DNA of 64,000 nt from Dreissena polymorpha (GCF_020536995.1 NC_068359.1:102460384-102524383); one strand, 5' to 3'; counted from the first letter of the stretch, positions 34,886 through 49,098 are shown. The notes: generated by a model from the letters alone, not told the origin. Program-made: numbers and translations.

Positions 34886-36691
34886 CGATTTTTATTGTTA
34901 GAAAGTTGATTTATTCATGTAGTTGATATAAACGAGATGTTATATATATATATATTTACATGTTCGAGTGGAAAGTATTAACACTAAATAACAAGCTATA
35001 AATTATACAGTATTGCGAGAGTGGTAACGAATTTATGCGGAAATAATAACCGATTAAAAAAAATCGAAGATGTGCCTGTGAAAGAACAAAAAGCAAGCTT
35101 TTTGTAATAAAATTATGTTTTGGCTCATTACAGTCTCATTTAAGTTCGTGTTTTCTTAATTCCATACTGAACTTTCCCTCCTCGGCTGAACGCGGCCTTG
35201 TTCGACACATAACATTAAATAAATTAAACATAAACAAGTTGTATGTCCGAGTTATGTTTAACATTAATTATCATTGATCCATACAAAACAAAGCGAGTAT
35301 GCACAAGATTCTAACGGTTCGTTATTTACTTCGAGCAGATGTGTGCAGCTATTTTATCAAATTACTCATTATCTCTTTAAAACTGTAATGAAACATTGAT
35401 TCAAAAAAAGGTTTTCAAACAAAACAGTTCTGGAAGATTCTGCTTTGAAGTGCGATTCTGTGCCAGCATAATATCTTTAGTTTACATCAGCTTTACTTAT
35501 TACTTCGACGACACCAACAAATGTATTCACGTTAGCATAAACTTATTGTCCCCTATCGGTGAAACCGGAGGGGACTTATGGTTAGCGCTCTGTCAGTCTG
35601 TCAGTCAGTCTGTCACACTTTTCTGGATCCTTCGATAACTTTAAAAGTTATTCATATTTTTTCATAAAACTTGAAACATGGACAGATAGCAATATGGAGA
35701 TTATGCACTTCATTTCATTTTGTTCTTACGACAAGAATTCTTGTTGCTATGACTACAAATAGACTAGAAATATTGCCGAAAATGGTGGATCCTGCGATCA
35801 CTTTAAACGTTCTTCATAATTATTTTGTCATGAAGCTTGAAACATTTGATAGATGGCAATATGGAGAGTATGCACGTCATTTCACTTTGTTCCTACGTCA
35901 AGAATTCTGGTTGCTATTGCACCAAAACGACTAGAAATCTTGCTGAAAATGGTGTTGTTTCACCGGTTGGAGTATTATATTGCTTGGCAATAGTTTTGTT
36001 ATTTCATAACATTCGATTGTGTGTCTGCATAAGATGCTTTCAGCCAAAAATATATAACTTTCAAATTTTCACGTTTAGCAAAATCATTAGGTTGGAATTA
36101 AGCTTTAAGAAAAATCCAGAACGTTCATGGGAAATAGATAATTATAAATAATGAAAATGGTAGTTTGACATTCAGTAAATTACGATAGCGCATACCTGTA
36201 TACATATGTACTTGTTTATGTCCTATTGTTTCTAGATTCAATACAAAATAAATAGCACAGTCATGCATTCTATACATTCTAATATCATATGCTTATGACG
36301 TGTCATTCATTAATATACGTGTTAGTATGAAATTGATTCACCGCGAATTTAGAAAACTTTAGGCAAATTTTGCTGAAAATGATCGAAAGTTCACTTTCTT
36401 TTAACACACACTTAATTTAACTTGGACTACATAACTCTTCTAGATAACTCTTCTTATATATTAACCGGGACATGAGTTCAAACTTGTTTTGCTTTCCTTT
36501 CAATGATTTATAAAGAGTTTTAACCAGCTAAAAGTGTGAAATGCGACTCATGTCGCTACGTTACTGCATGCGTACCGGTAATTAAACCATGGGATATTTG
36601 ACAATTTTCGATTGGAAGTGAAAACGTTCACTGTGCTTTATATGTAACGTGTGCAAAAATATATAAACGTGTACTACAATGTGACGTAAGG

Positions 36692-36763
36692 GCGTTGGTG
36701 GTGTAAAGGTTAGCATGGTTGCCTTCCAAGCAGTCGATCCGGGTTCGATTCCCGGCTAACGCA
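36692..36763 (+). tRNA. tRNA-Gly(UCC), canonical copy
   Basis: Identical to the copy at 24041, with TATA-like sequence upstream and a T run downstream. Confidence 0.97.
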
Positions 36764-38564
36764 CGTTTTTTATTGATAGAAATGTGATTTATTCATGTAG
36801 TTGATATAAACCAGATGTATTATATATATTAACATGTTCGAGTGGAAAGTATTGACACTAAATAACAAGCTATAAATTATTCAGTATTGCGAGAGTGGTA
36901 ACGAATTTATGCGGAAATAATAACCAATTAAAAAATTCGAAGAGGTGCCTGTGAAAGAACAAAAAGCAAGCTTTTTGTAATAAAATTATGTTTTTGCTCA
37001 TTACAGTCTCATTTAAGTTCGTGATTTCTTAATTCCATACTGAACTTTCCCTCCTCGGCTGAACGCGGCCTTGTTCGACACATAACATTAAATAAATCAA
37101 ACATAAACAAGTTGTATGTCCAAGTTATGTTTAACATTAATTATCATTGATCCATACAAAACAAAGCGAGTATGCACAAGATTCTAACGGTTCGTTATTT
37201 ACTTCGAGCAGATGTGTGCAGCTATTTTATCAAGTTACTCTTTATCTCTTTAAAACTGTAATGAAAAATTGATTCAAAAAAAGTTTTCAAACAAAACAGT
37301 TCTGGAAGATTCTGCTTTGAAGTGCGAATCTGTGCCAGCATAATATCTTTAGTTTACATCAGCTTTACTTATTACTTCGACGACACCAAAAAATGTATTC
37401 ACGTTAGCATAAACTTATTGTCCCCTATCGGTGAAACCGGAGGGGACTTATGGTTTTGCGCTCTGTCAGTCTGTCAGTCAGTCTGTCACACTTTTCTGGA
37501 TCCTTCGATATAACTTTAAAAGTTCTTCATATTTTTTCATAAAACTTGAAACATGGACAGATAGCAATATGGAGATTATGCACTTCATTTCATTTTGTTC
37601 TTACGACAAGAATTCTGGTTGCTATGGCTACAAATAGACTAGAAATATTGCTGAAAATGGTGGATCCTGCGATCACTTTAAACGTTCTTCATAATTATTT
37701 TGTCATGAAGCTTGAAACATTTGATAGATGGCAATATGGAGAGTATGCACGTCATTTCACTTTGTTCCTACGTCAAGAATTCTGGTTGCTATTGCACCAA
37801 AACTAGAAATATTGCTGAAAATGGTGTTGTTTCAAGGGTTGGAGTATTATATTGCTTGGCAATAGTTTTGTTATTTCATAACATTCGATTGTGTGTCTGC
37901 ATAAGATGCTTTCAGCCAAAAATATATAACTTTCAAATTTTCACGTTTAGCACAATCATTAGGTTGGAATTAAGCTTTAAGAAAAATCCAGAACGTTCAT
38001 GGGAAATAGATATTTATAAATAATGAAAATGATAGTTTGACATTCAGTAAATTACGATAGCGCATACCTGTATACATATGTACTTGTTTATGTCCTATTG
38101 TTTCTAGATTCAATACAAAATAAATAGCACAGTCATGCATTCTATACATTCTAATATCATATGCTTATGACGTGTCATTCATTAATATACGTGTTAGTAT
38201 GAAATTGATTCACCGCGAATTTAGAAAACTTTAGGCAAATTTTGCTGAAAATGATCGAAAGTTCACTTTCTTTTAACACACACTTAATTTAACTTGGACT
38301 ACATAACTCTTCTAGATAACTCTTCTTATGTTTTTACCGGGACATGAGTTCAAACTTGTTTTGCTTTCCTTTCAATGATTTATAAAGTGTTTTAACCAGC
38401 TGAAGGTGTGAAATGCGACTCATGTCGCTACGTTACTGCATGCGTACCGGTTATTCAACCATGGGATATTTGACAATTTTCGATTGGAAGTGAAAACGTT
38501 CACTGTGCTTTATATGTCACGTGTGCAAAAAATATATAAACGTGTACTACCATGTCAGGTAAGG

Positions 38565-38636
38565 GCGTTGGTGGTTTATTGGTTAGCATGGTTGCCTTCC
38601 AAGCAGTCGATCCGGGTTCGATTCCCGGCTAACGCA
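38565..38636 (+). tRNA. tRNA-Gly(UCC), box A variant
   Basis: Box A region reads TGGTTTATTGG, one step further from consensus than the copy at 33145. The rest is canonical. It lies 5420 bp from 33145. Confidence 0.85.
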
Positions 38637-40235
38637 CGTTTTTTATTGATAGAAAGTTGATTTATTCATGTAGTTGATATAAACGAGATGTATTATATAT
38701 ATATTTACATGTTCGAGTGGAAAGTATTGACACTAAATAACAAGCTATAAATTATTCAGTATTGCGAGAGTGGTAACGAATTTATGCGGAAATAATAACC
38801 AATTAAAAAATTCGAAGAGGTGCCTGTGAAAGAACAAAAAGCAAGTTTTTTGTAATAAAATTATGTTTTTGCTCATTACAGTCTCATTTAAGTTCGTGTT
38901 TTCTTAATTCCATACTGAACTTTCCCTCCTCGGCTGAACGCGGCCTTGTTCGACACATAACATTAAATAAATCAAACATAAACAAGTTGTATGTCCAAGT
39001 TATGTTTAACATTAATTATCATTGATCCATACAAAACAAAGCGAGTATGCACAAGATTCTAATGGTTCGTTATTTACTTCGAGCAGATGTGTGCAGCTAT
39101 TTTATCAAGTTACTCTTTATCTCTTTAAAACTGTAATGAAACATTTATTCAAAAAATGGTTTTCAAACAAAACAGTTCTGGAAGATTCTGCTTTGAAGTG
39201 CGAATCTGTGCCAGCATAATATCTTTAGTTTACATCAGCTTTACTTATTACTTCGACAACACCAAAAAATGTATTCACGTTAGCATAAACTTATTGTCCC
39301 CTATCGGTGAAACCGGAGGGTACTTATGGTTTGCGCTCTGTCAGTCTGTCAGTCAGTCTGTCACACTTTTCTGGATCCTTCGATAACTTTAAAAGTTCTT
39401 CATATTTTTTCATAAAACTTGAAACATGGACAGATAGCAATATGGAGATTATGCACTTCATTTCATTTTGTTCTTACGACAAGAATTCTGGTTGCTATGG
39501 CTACAAATAGACTAGAAATATTACTGAAAATGGTGGATCCTGCGATCACTTTAAACGTTCTTCATAATTATTTTGTCATGAAGCTTGAAACATTTGATAG
39601 ATGGCAATATGGAGAGTATGCACGTCATTTCACTTTGTTCCTACGTCAAGAATTCTGGTTGCTATTACACCAAAACGACTAGAAATATTGCTGAAAATGG
39701 TGTTGTTTCACCGGTTGGAGTATTATATTGCTTGGCAATAGTTTTGTTATTTCATAACATTCGATTGTGTGTCTGCATAAGATGCTTTCAGCCAAAAATA
39801 TATAACTTTCAAATTTTCACGTTTAGCACAATCATTAGGTTGGAATTAAGCTTTAAGAAAAATCCAGAACGTTCATGGGAAATAGATAATTATAAATAAT
39901 GAAAATGATAGTTTGACATTCAGTAAATTACGATAACGCATACCTGTATACATATGTACTTGTTTATGTCCTATTGTTTCTAGATTAAATACAAAATAAA
40001 TAGCACAGTTATGCATTCTATACATTCTAATACATTTTAATATCATATGCTTATGGCGTGGCATTCATTAATATACGTGTTAGTATGAAATTGATTCACC
40101 GCGAATTAAGAAAGCTTTAGTCAAATTTTGCTGAAAATGATCGAAAGTTCACTTTCTTTTAACACACACTTAATTTAACTTGGACTACATAACTCTTCTA
40201 TATAACTCTTCTTATGTATTATCCGTGACGTAAGG

Positions 40236-40307
40236 GCGTTGGTGGTGTAAAGGTTAGCATGGTTGCCTTCCAAGCAGTATATCCGGGTTTGATTCCCGGC
40301 TAACGCA
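40236..40307 (+). tRNA. tRNA-Gly(UCC), box B variant
   Basis: The acceptor is intact, but the variable region reads AGTATATCC and the T loop TTTGATT, losing the invariant C of box B. It is equivalent to 34814 in the higher-order repeat. Confidence 0.8.
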
Positions 40308-42110
40308 CGTTTTTTATTGTTAGAAAGTTGATTTATTCATGTAGTTGATATAAACCAGATGTATTATATATATTTACATGTTCGAGTGGAAAGTATTGAC
40401 ACTAAATAACAAGCTATAAATTATACAGTATTGCGGGAGTGGTAACGAATTTATGCGGAAATAATAACCGATTAAAAATAATCGAAGACGTGCCTGTGAA
40501 AGAACAAAAAGCAAGCTTTTTGTAATAAAATTATGTTTTTGCTCATTACAGTCTCATTTAAGTTCGTGTTTTCTTAATTCCATACTGAACTTTCCCTCCT
40601 CGGCTGAACGCGGCCTTGTTCGACACATAACATTAAATAAATTAAACATAAACAAGTTGTATGTCCAAGTTATGTTTAACATTAATTATCATTGATCCAT
40701 ACAAAACAAAGCGAGTATGCACAAGATTCTAACGGTTCGTTATTTACTTCGAGCAGATGTGTGCAGCTATTTTATCAAGTTACTCTTTATCTCTTTAAAA
40801 CTGTAATGAAAAATTGATTCAAAAAAAGGTTTTCAAACAAAACAGTTCTGGAAGATTCTGCTTTGAAGTGCGAATTTGTGCCAGCATAATATCTTTAGTT
40901 TACATCAGCTTTACTTATTACTTCGACGACACCAAAAAATGTATTCACGTTAGCATAAACTTACTGTCCCCTATCGGTAAAACCGGAGTGGACTTATGGT
41001 TTGCGCTCTGTCAGTCTGTCAGTCAGTCTGTCACACTTTTCTGGATCCTTCGATAACTTTAAAAGTTCTTCATATTTTTTCATAAAACTTGAAACATGGA
41101 CAGATAGCAATATGGAGATTATGCACTTCATTTCATTTTGTTCTTACGACAAGAATTCTGGTTGCTATGACTACAAATAGACTAGAAATATTGCTGAAAA
41201 TGGTGGATCCTGCGATCACTTTAAACGTTCTTCATAATTATTTTGTCATGAAGCTTGAACCATTTGATAGACGGCAATATGGAGAGTATGCACATCATTT
41301 CACTTTGTTCCTACGTCAAGAATTCTGGTTGCTATTGCACCAAAACGACTAGAAATATTGCTGAAAATGGTGTTGTTTCAAGGGTTGGAGTATTATATTG
41401 CTTGGCAATAGTTTTGTTATTTCATAACATTCGATTGTGTGTCTGCATAAGATGCTTTCAGCCAAAAATATATAACTTTCAAATTTTCACGTTTAGCACA
41501 ATCATAAGGTTGGAATTAAGCTTTAAGAAAAATCCAGAACGTTCATGGGAAATAGATAATTATAAATAATGAAAATGATAGTTTGACATTCAGTAAATTA
41601 CGATAGCGCATACCTGTATACATATGTACTTGTTTATGTCCTATTGTTTCTAGATTCAATACAAAATAAATAGCACAGTCATGCATTCTATACATTCTAA
41701 TATCATATGCTTATGACGTGGCATTCATTAATATACGTGTTAGTATGAAATTGATTCACCGCGAATTTAGAAAACTTTAGGCAAATTTTGCTGAAAATGA
41801 TCGAAAGTTCACTTTCTTTTAACACACACTTAATTTAACTTGGACTACATAACTCTTCTAGATAACTCTTCTTATGTATTTACCGGGACATGAGTTCAAA
41901 CTTGTTTTGCTTTCCTTTCAATGATTTATAAAGAGTTTTAACCAGCTGAAGGTGTGAAATGCGACTCATGTCGCTACGTTACTGCATGCGTACCGGTTAT
42001 TCAACCATGGGATATTTGACAATTTTTGATTGGAAGTGAAAACGTTCACTGTGCTTTATATGTCACGTGTGCAAAAAATATATAAACATGTACTACCATG
42101 TCAGGTAAGG

Positions 42111-42182
42111 GCGTTGGTGGTGTAAATGTTAGCATGGTTGCCTTCCAAGCAGTCGATCCGGGTTCGATTCCCGGCTAACGCA
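42111..42182 (+). tRNA. tRNA-Gly(UCC), D-loop variant
   Basis: Box A ends AAATG instead of AAAGG, altering one of the D-loop GG pair needed for the D/T-loop contact. The rest is canonical. Confidence 0.85.
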
Positions 42183-43985
42183 CGTTTTTTATTGATAGAA
42201 ATGTGATTTATTCATGTAGTTGATATAAACCAGATGTATTATATATATTTACATGTTCGAGTGGAAAGTATTGACACTAAATAACAAGCTATAAATTATA
42301 CAGTATTGCGGGAGTGGTAACGAATTTATGCGGAAATAATAACCGATTAAAAATAATCGAAGACGTGCCTGTGAAAGAACAAAAAGCAAGCTTTTTGTAA
42401 TAAAATTATGTTTTTGCTCATTACAGTCTCATTTAAGTTCGTGTTTTCTTAATTCCATACTGAACTTTCCCTCCTCGGCTGAACGCGGCCTTGTTCGACA
42501 CATAACATTAAATAAATTAAACATAAACAAGTTGTATGTCCAAGTTATGTTTAACATTAATTATCATTGATCCATACAAAACAAAGCGAGTATGCACAAG
42601 ATTCTAACGGTTCGTTATTTACTTCGAGCAGATGTGTGCAGCTATTTTATCAAGTTACTCTTTATCTCTTTAAAACTGTAATGAAAAATTGATTCAAAAA
42701 AAGGTTTTCAAACAAAACAGTTCTGGAAGATTCTGCTTTGAAGTGCGAATTTGTGCCAGCATAATATCTTTAGTTTACATCAGCTTTACTTATTACTTCG
42801 ACGACACCAAAAAATGTATTCACGTTAGCATAAACTTACTGTCCCCTATCGGTAAAACCGGAGTGGACTTATGGTTTGCGCTCTGTCAGTCTGTCAGTCA
42901 GTCTGTCACACTTTTCTGGATCCTTCGATAACTTTAAAAGTTCTTCATATTTTTTCATAAAACTTGAAACATGGACAGATAGCAATATGGAGATTATGCA
43001 CTTCATTTCATTTTGTTCTTACGACAAGAATTCTGGTTGCTATGGCTACAAATAGACTAGAAATATTGCTGAAAATGGTGGATCCTGCGATCACTTTAAA
43101 CGTACTTCATAATTATTTTGTCATGAAGCTTGAAACATTTGATAGATGGCAATATGGAGAGTATGCACGTCATTTCACTTTGTTCCTACGTCAAGAATTC
43201 TGGTTGCTATTGCACCAACACGACTAGAAATATTGCTGAAAATGGTGTTGTTTCACCGGTTGGAGTATTATATTGCTTGGCAATAGTTTTGTTATTTCAT
43301 AACATTCGATTGTGTGTCTGCATAAGATGCTTTCAGCCTAAAATATATAACTTTCAAATTTTCACGTTTAGCACAATCATTAGGTTGGAATTAAGCTTTA
43401 AGAAAAATCCAGAACGTTCATGGGAAATAGATAATTATAAATAATGAAAATGATAGTTTGACATTCAGTAAATTACGATAGCGCATACCTGTATACATAT
43501 GTACTTGTTTATGTCCTATTGTTTCTAGATTCAATACAAAATAAATAGCACAGTCATGCATTCTATACATTCTAATATCATAGGCTTATGACGTGGCATT
43601 CATTAATATACGTGTTAGTATGAAATTGATTCACCGCGAATTTAGAAAAATTTAGGCAAATTTTGCTGAAAATGATCGAAAGTTCACTTTCTTTTAACAC
43701 ACACTTAATTTAACTTGGGCTAGATAACTCTTCTAGATAACTCTTCTAATGTATTTACCGGGACATGAGTTCTAACTTGGTTTGCTTTCCTTTCAATGAT
43801 TTATAAAGAGTTTTAACCAGCTTAAGGTGTGAAATGCGAGTAATGTCGCTACGTTACTGCATGCGTACCGGTAATTCAACAATGGGAAATTTAACAATGA
43901 AATTAATTAAGTGAAAACGTTCACTATGCTTTACATGTAACGTGTGCACGAAATATATAAATGTGCACTACCATGTGAGCTAAAG

Positions 43986-44015
43986 GCGTTGGTGGTGTAA
44001 AGGTTAGCATGGTTG
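43986..44015 (+). pseudogene. 5' fragment of tRNA-Gly(UCC)
   Basis: Only the first 30 nt remain, up to 'catggttg', after which the sequence jumps to mid-spacer ('atgatagtttgacattgagt'). This is an unequal-exchange or deletion junction at the end of the homogenised core. Confidence 0.92.
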
Positions 44016-44567
44016 GGGCGTTATGATAGTTTGACATTGAGTAACTTATGATAGCGCATACCGGTATACGTGTATCTGTCTTATTGTTTCTAGATTCAAT
44101 ACAATACAAACACAGTCATGCATTCTATACATTCTAATATCATAAGAATGCATCTGCTTATGACGTGGCATTATACGTTTTAGTCTGTTATTGATCCATC
44201 GCGATTTTAAACAAACCTCAGCCAAATTTTGCTGAAAATGATCGAAATTTCACATTCTTTTAATACACACTTTATATAAACTTGGGCGAGATAACTCTTC
44301 ACGATAACTCTTCTTATGTATTTACATGAGTTCCAACTGGGTTTGCTTTCTTTTCAATGATTTATAAAGCAAGATTTATAAAGAGTTTAAACAAACTTAA
44401 GGTGTGAAATTCGACTAATGACGCTATCGTTACTGCGTGCGTACCGGAAATTCGACCATGGGAAATTTAACAATTTTCGATTGGAAGTGAAAACGTTCAC
44501 TGCGCTTTATATGTACCGTGTGCACGAAATAGATAAACGTGTACATGTACTACCAATTTCGCTAAGG

Positions 44568-44640
44568 GCGTTGGTGATTGTTAATGTTAGCATGGATGAC
44601 TTCCAAGCAGTCGGTTCGGGTTCGATTCCCGGCTAACGCA
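44568..44640 (+). pseudogene. Diverged tRNA-Gly(UCC) at the array edge
   Basis: Anticodon arm (TTCCAA), T arm and acceptor ends are recognisable, but the D arm is scrambled ('tggtgattgttaatg'), it is one base longer, and the variable region has changes. Box A is lost. Confidence 0.85.
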
Positions 44641-45118
44641 CGTGTTTTTTGCTTGTTAGAAAATTTATAAATTTTATCTGGTTGATGTTTGAACATATAA
44701 TATATAAACATTATGTATTATATATATTTACATGTTCGAGTGGGAGGTATGTGAGATTATATAACAAGCTGTAAATTATTCACTCTTGCGAGACTGGTAT
44801 CGAATTTATGCAGAAACAATAACCAGTAACAAATAAAGTGGACACTCTTGAGTCAATGTGATGTACATTCATGCCGAAGTAATTCAAAAGGTCAATTTGA
44901 AGCGGTATGGCAAGCGGTTCGTCGAATAATCCCAAGAAACTAGGTTACTCATGAAAACCTAGGTTCTCAGAATGAGAACCTATGTTCTCATGAGAACTAT
45001 GGTTCCCAAATGAAATCTCGGGTTCTCATGAAAACTGAGGATATCCGAGAGAACGACGCGAAAAGCTATCGAGAACCTAGGTTCTTGTGAAAACCTTGGA
45101 TATCAAACGAGAACTTAA

Positions 45119-45629
45119 AGGGATCTTTTCACGCTTTGGTAAATTGACAAAATTGAAAAAAGTTGTTTCAGATTCGTAAGTTTTCGTTATAGTTATGATA
45201 TTTGTGAGGAAACAGTAATACTGAACATTAACCATGCTCTAATATAGCCATTATATGCATCTTTTGACGATTTTAAAACCTAAAAATTATAAAGCGTTGC
45301 AACGCGAAACGATTGAATAATTTGGAGAGTTCTGTTTTTGTCGTTAAATTTTGTGAAACTACGAAGATTGCTTATATAAGGTATAAAATACGTCAAGAAT
45401 GTGTACTCGGCGGAATAGCTCAGTAGGCTAAAGCGTTTTTACTTCAGGACTCTGGCAGGACTCCAGGGGTCACTGGTTCGAAACCTGCTCCGGGCAATGT
45501 TCTTTTCCTTTGTTTATTATTTTTCTTGATTTTTTACTGGAGCTTTTATGATCCAATGTTTACATTTATCAATATAAAGCATTTAATGAATAAGTTAAAA
45601 AAAATGCCAAAATCTGTGAAAAGGCCCCT
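45119..45629 (+). mobile_element. TTAA-type MITE carrying a tRNA-like module, copy 2
   Basis: TTAA flanks it exactly (45115-45118, 45630-45633). The ends are AGGGATCTTTTCACGCTTTG and the complement of AGGGGCCTTTTCACAGATTT. The internal tRNA-like part (about 45411-45500) has box A 'tagctcagtaggctaaagcg' and a good box B GGTTCGAAACC. It is inserted in the palindrome element. Confidence 0.9.
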
Positions 45630-46881
45630 TTAAGTTCTCAGAATGAGAACCTAGGTTCTCATAAAAAACCTAGTTTCTCATGAGAACCTAGGTTCTATGT
45701 GCCTATGAGAACCTAGGTTCTCATAAAAAACCTAGTTTATCATGAGAACCTAGGTTCTCTAGCGTAAACAAAGGTTTTCAAATGAGAACCTAGGTTCTCA
45801 TGAAAACCTAGGTTCTCATAAAAAACTAATTTGACATGAGAACATAGGTTCTAATGAAAAACCTGGTTTCTTGGGATTTCATAAACCTAGTTTCTCATGA
45901 GAACCTAGTTTCTCATGATAGCATAGGTTCTCATGAAAAACCTGGTTTCTTGGGATTTCATAAACCTAGTTTCTCATGAAAACATAGGTTCTCATGAAAA
46001 ACATTGTTTCTCATGAAAAACCTGGTTTCTTGGAATTTCATAAACCTAGTTTCTCATGAAAACATAGGCTCTCGCGAAAAAACCTGGTTTCTTGGGATTT
46101 TACAACAGGCATAAGCCGTCGGTTACCGCCTCTTGTTCATATATACGACGTTTTCCGTGCAGGGGTGTTCTTGGGAAATTAAATTAGTAAAGAAATCGGT
46201 CTACATTGGTCTGAACACATGCATAAAAAATTAAACTGTTTATGAAATACATCTTTAATTGTAAATATTATATTGAGACTAAAAATTAAAACAAATTCAG
46301 ATCAATCGTTACATAATTCATTGTTACCGCATTAAATGAGTTTTAGATATTCAGGGCCATTTTTTAGTTTTCTATTTTAAGTATGTCTGTGATACATTTA
46401 AGCAATCATTATGGTATAAATAGAAGTTTAACCTCTATTGATAATGTGTAATCATGTATTATTCAATCTTAAGATATCGGCACACACTGCAAGAAAAACT
46501 TATGCACTTAAGACTTTGAAAACATATTTCAATAACTTGAGATATCTGCAAAAATAACGTTTTTAACGGCGTGTTTTCTTTCTGTCCAGCCCGTGTGTAA
46601 TCATGTGTGAACCCCATTGATCCTGTGCCCTGAATAATATGTGTCCCGTATTCCAATCGAGCAAGTTTACGCCATCCGACGCGTAATTCTGGAAACCTAG
46701 GTTCTCATGAGAACCTATGGTTCCCAAATGAAAACCACGGATTTAGTATTAAAGACGCGTAATTCTGCCTAGGTTCTCATGAGAACCTATTGTTCCCAAA
46801 TGGATTTAGTATTAAAGACGCGTAATTCTGGAAACCTAGGTTCTCATTAGAACTATAGTTCCCAAATGAAAACCACGGATT

Positions 46882-47106
46882 ATGGCAAGCAGTTCGAAGC
46901 ATAATCCCAAGAAACTAGGTTTTTTATGAGAACCTAGGTTCTCATTCTGAGAACCAAGGTTCTTACCAGACCCTTGGTTTTCAAATGAGAACCTTGGTTC
47001 TCATTTGAAAACGTGGGTTCTGGAAGCCATGTGCAATCTACAAGCGAGAACCTAGGTTCTCATGAGAAACCTAGTTACTTGGGATTATGCGTCGAACGCT
47101 TGCCAT
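46882..47106. mobile_element. Short 225-bp copy of the CCTAGG palindrome element
   Basis: It has the same inverted ends ('atggcaagcagttcgaagc' at the left). This compact form may be the ancestral unit, the longer region arising by nested insertion or internal amplification. Confidence 0.7.
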
Positions 47107-47675
47107 TATAGCGGTGTGTGAACGAACGAAAAGCAAGCTACTTTTTATCAAAATTGTGTTTTTGCTCATTACAGTCTCAAGTTAGTCGATGTTTTCTTAA
47201 TTCCATACTGAACTTTCCCTCCTCGTCTGAACGTGGCATTGTTCGATACATATCATTAAATAACCTAAACATAAAATAGTTATTAGTCCAAATTATGTTA
47301 AACATTAATAATCATTACATAATACAGCGAGTATGCAGAAGATTCTAACAACTCGGTATTTATTTCAAACGGATGTGTGCAGCTGTTTTATCAAGTTACT
47401 CTTGATCTCTGTAAAACTATAATAAAACATTGATTCAAAATACTATTTTAAAATAGTTGTAGAAGATTCTGCTTTTAAGTGCTAATCTGTGCCAGCACAA
47501 TACTCTTTATTTACTTATTGCTTCGAGGACACCAACAAATGTATACACGTTAGCGTAAACTTATTATTTCAATACATTCGATTGTGTGTCTGCATAAGAT
47601 GCTTTAAGCCAAAAAATAAATAACTTTCAAATATTCACGTATAGCAGAATCATTAAGTTGGAATGAAGCTTTAGG

Positions 47676-48120
47676 AACAAGAGCTGTCTTTGTGAAACAC
47701 AATGCCCCCTATTGCTCTTCGGAGCCGCACAGCAGCAAATTAAATGTGAAATTCCTGGCACGCACCAAACATCAAGTCAATATATTTATGCATTTAGGAA
47801 AAAAAGTTAGGTAAAGTATTATTTTAGAGAAAAGTCAAATTATTGTCAGTTGCAGAGACAAAATGCATTTGTTTTTATCTACCTAAGGAAAGGATGTGCA
47901 TTTGTTTGTATCTACCTTGGGAAAGGATTTGAATTTGTTTTTATCTACCTAAGGGAATAATTTACCCTATAAAGTAAATCCTTTCCTTAGGGAGATACAA
48001 ATAAATGCATTCGACTTGAAATTTGAACCTTGGAGTTCACTTAGGTTGAACTGATATCCAACTGGCACACACAATTCTCATTTACTCAAATAGAAAGATT
48101 AAAACCTTATAGATTTTTAA
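47676..48120 (-). repeat. Repeat element at the left edge of the array break
   Basis: 'aacaagagctgtctttgtga' to 'cggagccgcacagcag' is the reverse complement of the family end at 11850-11955. Tandem copies of 'gtttttatctaccta' occur at 47870-47950. The right limit is approximate. The region 48121-48597 after it shows nothing I recognise. Confidence 0.55.
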
Positions 48121-48601
48121 GCACTAAAATAGCAGCTGCGCAGTTTCTTGAATCCGCTACAAACAAATTACAATCGCACAGCTTACAATAATGACGAATA
48201 AATGTCCGTTTTCTTTTTGCTCAACTTCATTTCGTGACTTTCATCCTTGGATCTCGACATATTTAAAATTTCGCCGCCATTGCTCTTCCCACTCCTTAAT
48301 ATTATTTTACTTGTCATCATCTTTAATTGGCCCTAAATTACAAGAAAAGTAACCGAAATCCAGATAATATTTTTTGTGTTGACTTATTTGTTTTGATGCT
48401 ATCCGACCTTTTTGTTACAAAATGTAACCTCTATTTTCATTGGTCAATCGTCAACCTTGATTAATAAAGGTCATGGAAAAACTGATCCAAAATTTATGAC
48501 ACGCAAAATGACGTTGGACTCAAAATGAATTTGATTGCAATGTATGATACATTTACGATTTCTTATCACAGATTCTGCATATAGATCAAACCTATCTTTA
48601 A

Positions 48602-49098
48602 AGGGGCCTTTTCACAGATTTTGGCATGCTTTGAAGTGTGTCATTAAATGCTTTATATTGATAAATGTAAACATTAAATTTTAAAAGCTCCAGTAAAAAA
48701 TCAAAAATAAAATTTGAAAAAGGAAAAAAGTAGCCCGTAGCAGGTCTCGAACCAGTGACCCCCGGAATCCTGAAGTAAACTCGCATAAGCCAACTGAGCC
48801 ATCCTGCCAATCATACATAAGATACGTATTTTATACGTTATATAAGCAATCTTCGTAGTTTCACTAATTTAAATGACAACAACAGAACTTTCCAAATTAT
48901 TCAATCGTTTCGCGTTGCAACGCTTTATAATTTTTAGTTTTTTTAATCGTCAAAAGATGCATATAATGGCTATATTAGACCATGACAAATGTTCAGTAAT
49001 ACTGTTTCCTCACACATATCATAACTTAACAGAAAATTTGCGAATCTGAAACAACTTTTTTCAATTTTGTAAATTTACCAAACCGTGAAAAGATCCCT
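48602..49098 (-). mobile_element. TTAA-type MITE carrying a tRNA-like module, copy 3
   Basis: TTAA flanks it exactly (48598-48601, 49099-49102). It is the reverse orientation of copies 15456 and 45119. The - strand tRNA-like part (about 48730-48812) has box A TGGCTCAGTTGG and box B GGTTCGAGACC, the best preserved of the set. Confidence 0.9.

Larger units (their letters stand above)
44907..47106. mobile_element. Terminal-repeat element filled with CCTAGG palindromes
   Basis: The ends are inverted for about 40 bp ('atggcaagcggttcgtcga', 'aatcccaagaaactaggtt' and complement). AGCGGT is duplicated at 44901-44906 and 47110-47115, and removing the element restores a normal array spacer. The interior holds dozens of variants of 'gagaacctaggttctcatga', many self-complementary. 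It also contains a TTAA MITE (45119-45629) and a shorter copy of itself (46882-47106). The stretch 46110-46670 is ordinary AT-rich sequence. No protein was found. Confidence 0.85.

Noticed and set aside
24781-43444. Repeated open frames of 67-104 codons in every array unit
   Set aside because: They recur only because the spacer recurs, lie across the inserted GTCCCC element, overlap each other in different frames and resemble no protein.
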